This document shows, piece after piece, positions 33,448-34,060 of a stretch of 34,060 nucleotides of DNA. The stretch spans positions 1 through 34,060 of IMG/VR virus record IMGVR_UViG_3300020201_000066; one strand, given 5' to 3'. Position 1 is the first letter of the stretch. Every line of letters starts with the position of its first letter. The notes beneath the pieces were generated by a model that ran no database searches, was not told the origin of the DNA, and worked only from the letters and a program-made list of their open reading frames with translations. A program made the position numbers and the translations under genes. This stretch comes from a virus.

Positions 33448-33887
33448 TTAGATCCTCCCTCATCTGCCGCGCGCTTGGCACGGTCCGCCATAGATGCTTT
33501 GCGCGCAGCGGTCAGCTCGTCCAGGACCACAAAAAAGTACAGGTCGCGAGCAGCGTAGATCGTGGCAAAGGACGGACCCTCCGGGATGTCGAGTTCGTCG
33601 AAGTCGCGCAGGTATTGGCTCAGCCGCCTTTCGTATGTTGGCACCGGGCGCGGATGCTGCACCGGGCGCGTGGGGGTCAGCGTCGGGCGCTTGATCGAGC
33701 CGCCTCGCCCGGCCCCGCGCTTGATCTCGCCTTCGACGATGAGGAGGTCCCGCGCTCTGTTGTAGTCGTCTTTGGGCACTTCGACGCTGAGCCCTTGGGA
33801 GACTAGCCCCCGGCACCGCACGTTGCCGATGGCGCTTCCGTCGGCAGGTAGCAGCCCCAGGATCGCCCGCTTGATTTGGTCGTTCAT
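33444..33887 (-). CDS. winged-helix domain protein
   Basis: A protein of 147 residues from ATG 33887 with AAGGAG upstream. The N-terminal 67 residues look like a winged helix: IKRAILGLLPADGSAI, VPKDDYNRARDLLIVEG, then a wing ending in GRGGSIKR, a pattern also seen in wing tips of DNA-modification enzymes. A proline-rich linker leads to a C-terminal domain with ERRLSQYLRDF, FATIYAARDLYFFVVLDEL and a basic helix. It is the first full gene of the minus block in the window. DNA binding is inferred; the exact role is unknown. Confidence 0.55.
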   Translation of the reverse strand: MNDQIKRAILGLLPADGSAIGNVRCRGLVSQGLSVEVPKDDYNRARDLLIVEGEIKRGAGRGGSIKRPTLTPTRPVQHPRPVPTYERRLSQYLRDFDELDIPEGPSFATIYAARDLYFFVVLDELTAARKASMADRAKRAADEGGSK

Positions 33888-33912
33888 TTGCTTTCTCCTT
33901 TGCCTTTTTGAT
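33883..33912 (-). repeat. 30-bp translation-start repeat, copy 2
   Basis: This is the copy before the gene starting at 33887; it matches 32543-32572 at 27 of 30 bases, including the ribosome binding site and start. Confidence 0.65.
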
Positions 33913-33929
33913 CCTCGTGGCCGAAGCCA

Positions 33930-33948
33930 GGGGTTTGTGGTTTGTGGT
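33930..33948 (-). repeat. short tandem heptamer repeat between minus-strand genes
   Basis: Reading the minus strand, ACCACAA is repeated twice in tandem and followed by ACC. It occupies the only sizable gap (33888-33947) between minus-strand genes at this end. It could be a regulatory element for the downstream genes or a simple repeat. Confidence 0.35.
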
Positions 33949-34060
33949 CAGTTGTCGAAGTCGTCGTCGTCCGGCTCGCGGACTTCCGTCAGCTCGCCGC
34001 AGTCTGGGCATTCTTCGGGTTCTTCGGGGTCATCCCCTTCGCCGGGATCATCTTCCCACC
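33948..34060 (-). CDS. partial acidic protein with a zinc-ribbon-like CPDCG motif
   Basis: Only the last 37 residues lie in the window, as the gene runs off the right edge. They are strongly acidic (EDDPGEGDDPEEPEE), contain a CPDCG knuckle and end with EPDDDDFDN and a TGA stop at 33950-33948. CxxC with an acidic tail suggests a small zinc-binding protein, and acidic tails in phage early genes often mediate protein contact. The start and any N-terminal domain are outside the window, so the function is unknown. Confidence 0.5.
   Translation of the reverse strand, partial: WEDDPGEGDDPEEPEECPDCGELTEVREPDDDDFDN

Noticed and set aside
1-34060. CRISPR array, tRNA genes, insertion sequences, integrase or attachment site
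   Set aside because: No regularly spaced repeats, tRNA-like sequence, transposase or recombinase motif, or paired attachment sequence was found.

Overview
The window is a compact, GC-rich tailed-bacteriophage genome segment (siphovirus-type, HK97-like head). It could be a phage contig or a prophage. No integrase, repressor, tRNA or recognisable bacterial gene is present, so the sequence does not settle the lifestyle. A candidate unimolecular spanin with a lipobox and a C-terminal membrane helix implies a Gram-negative host. The uniform high GC and tightly packed genes, with start and stop codons overlapping as ATGA, GTGA, TGATG or TAATG, suggest a GC-rich proteobacterium-like host. No finer identification is justified.

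The genes form two convergent blocks. The plus-strand late block runs from about 164 to 27623. It begins with packaging: a DUF5681-type small terminase candidate, a Rossmann/MptE-like protein, two tiny ORFs, a D12-class adenine methyltransferase and the large terminase. The head follows: a portal fused to a MuF/gp7 domain, an S78 prohead protease, two consecutive and different HK97-fold major capsid proteins, and a possible decoration protein. Then come connector and tail genes: adaptor, HK97 gp10-like, tail terminator, major tail protein, a chaperone-position gene and the tape measure. The tail tip has a tandem pair of paralogous tail proteins, a 1171-residue multidomain protein with a LamG-like C-terminus, a DUF2163/BR0599 hub protein with a large unknown N-terminal half, a J-like tip protein and a probable fibre. 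The block ends with small membrane proteins, including the spanin candidate; no endolysin is recognisable.

The minus-strand block runs from the right edge (34060) down to 27751. It holds an edge-truncated acidic Zn-ribbon gene, a winged-helix protein, two tandem paralogues of unknown function, a small membrane protein and a ribbon-helix-helix protein. These lead into a recombination set of YqaJ exonuclease, RecT annealing protein and RusA-like resolvase. After it come a beta-helix spike-like protein and two unknown genes. The blocks meet at a 13-bp perfect hairpin (27703-27739).

The most notable features are the two tandem capsid proteins, two further tandem paralogue pairs (tail 15951/16558, early 32732/33133), hairpins directly after the high-copy structural gene clusters, the spanin with no visible lysin, and a spike-like gene inside the early block.
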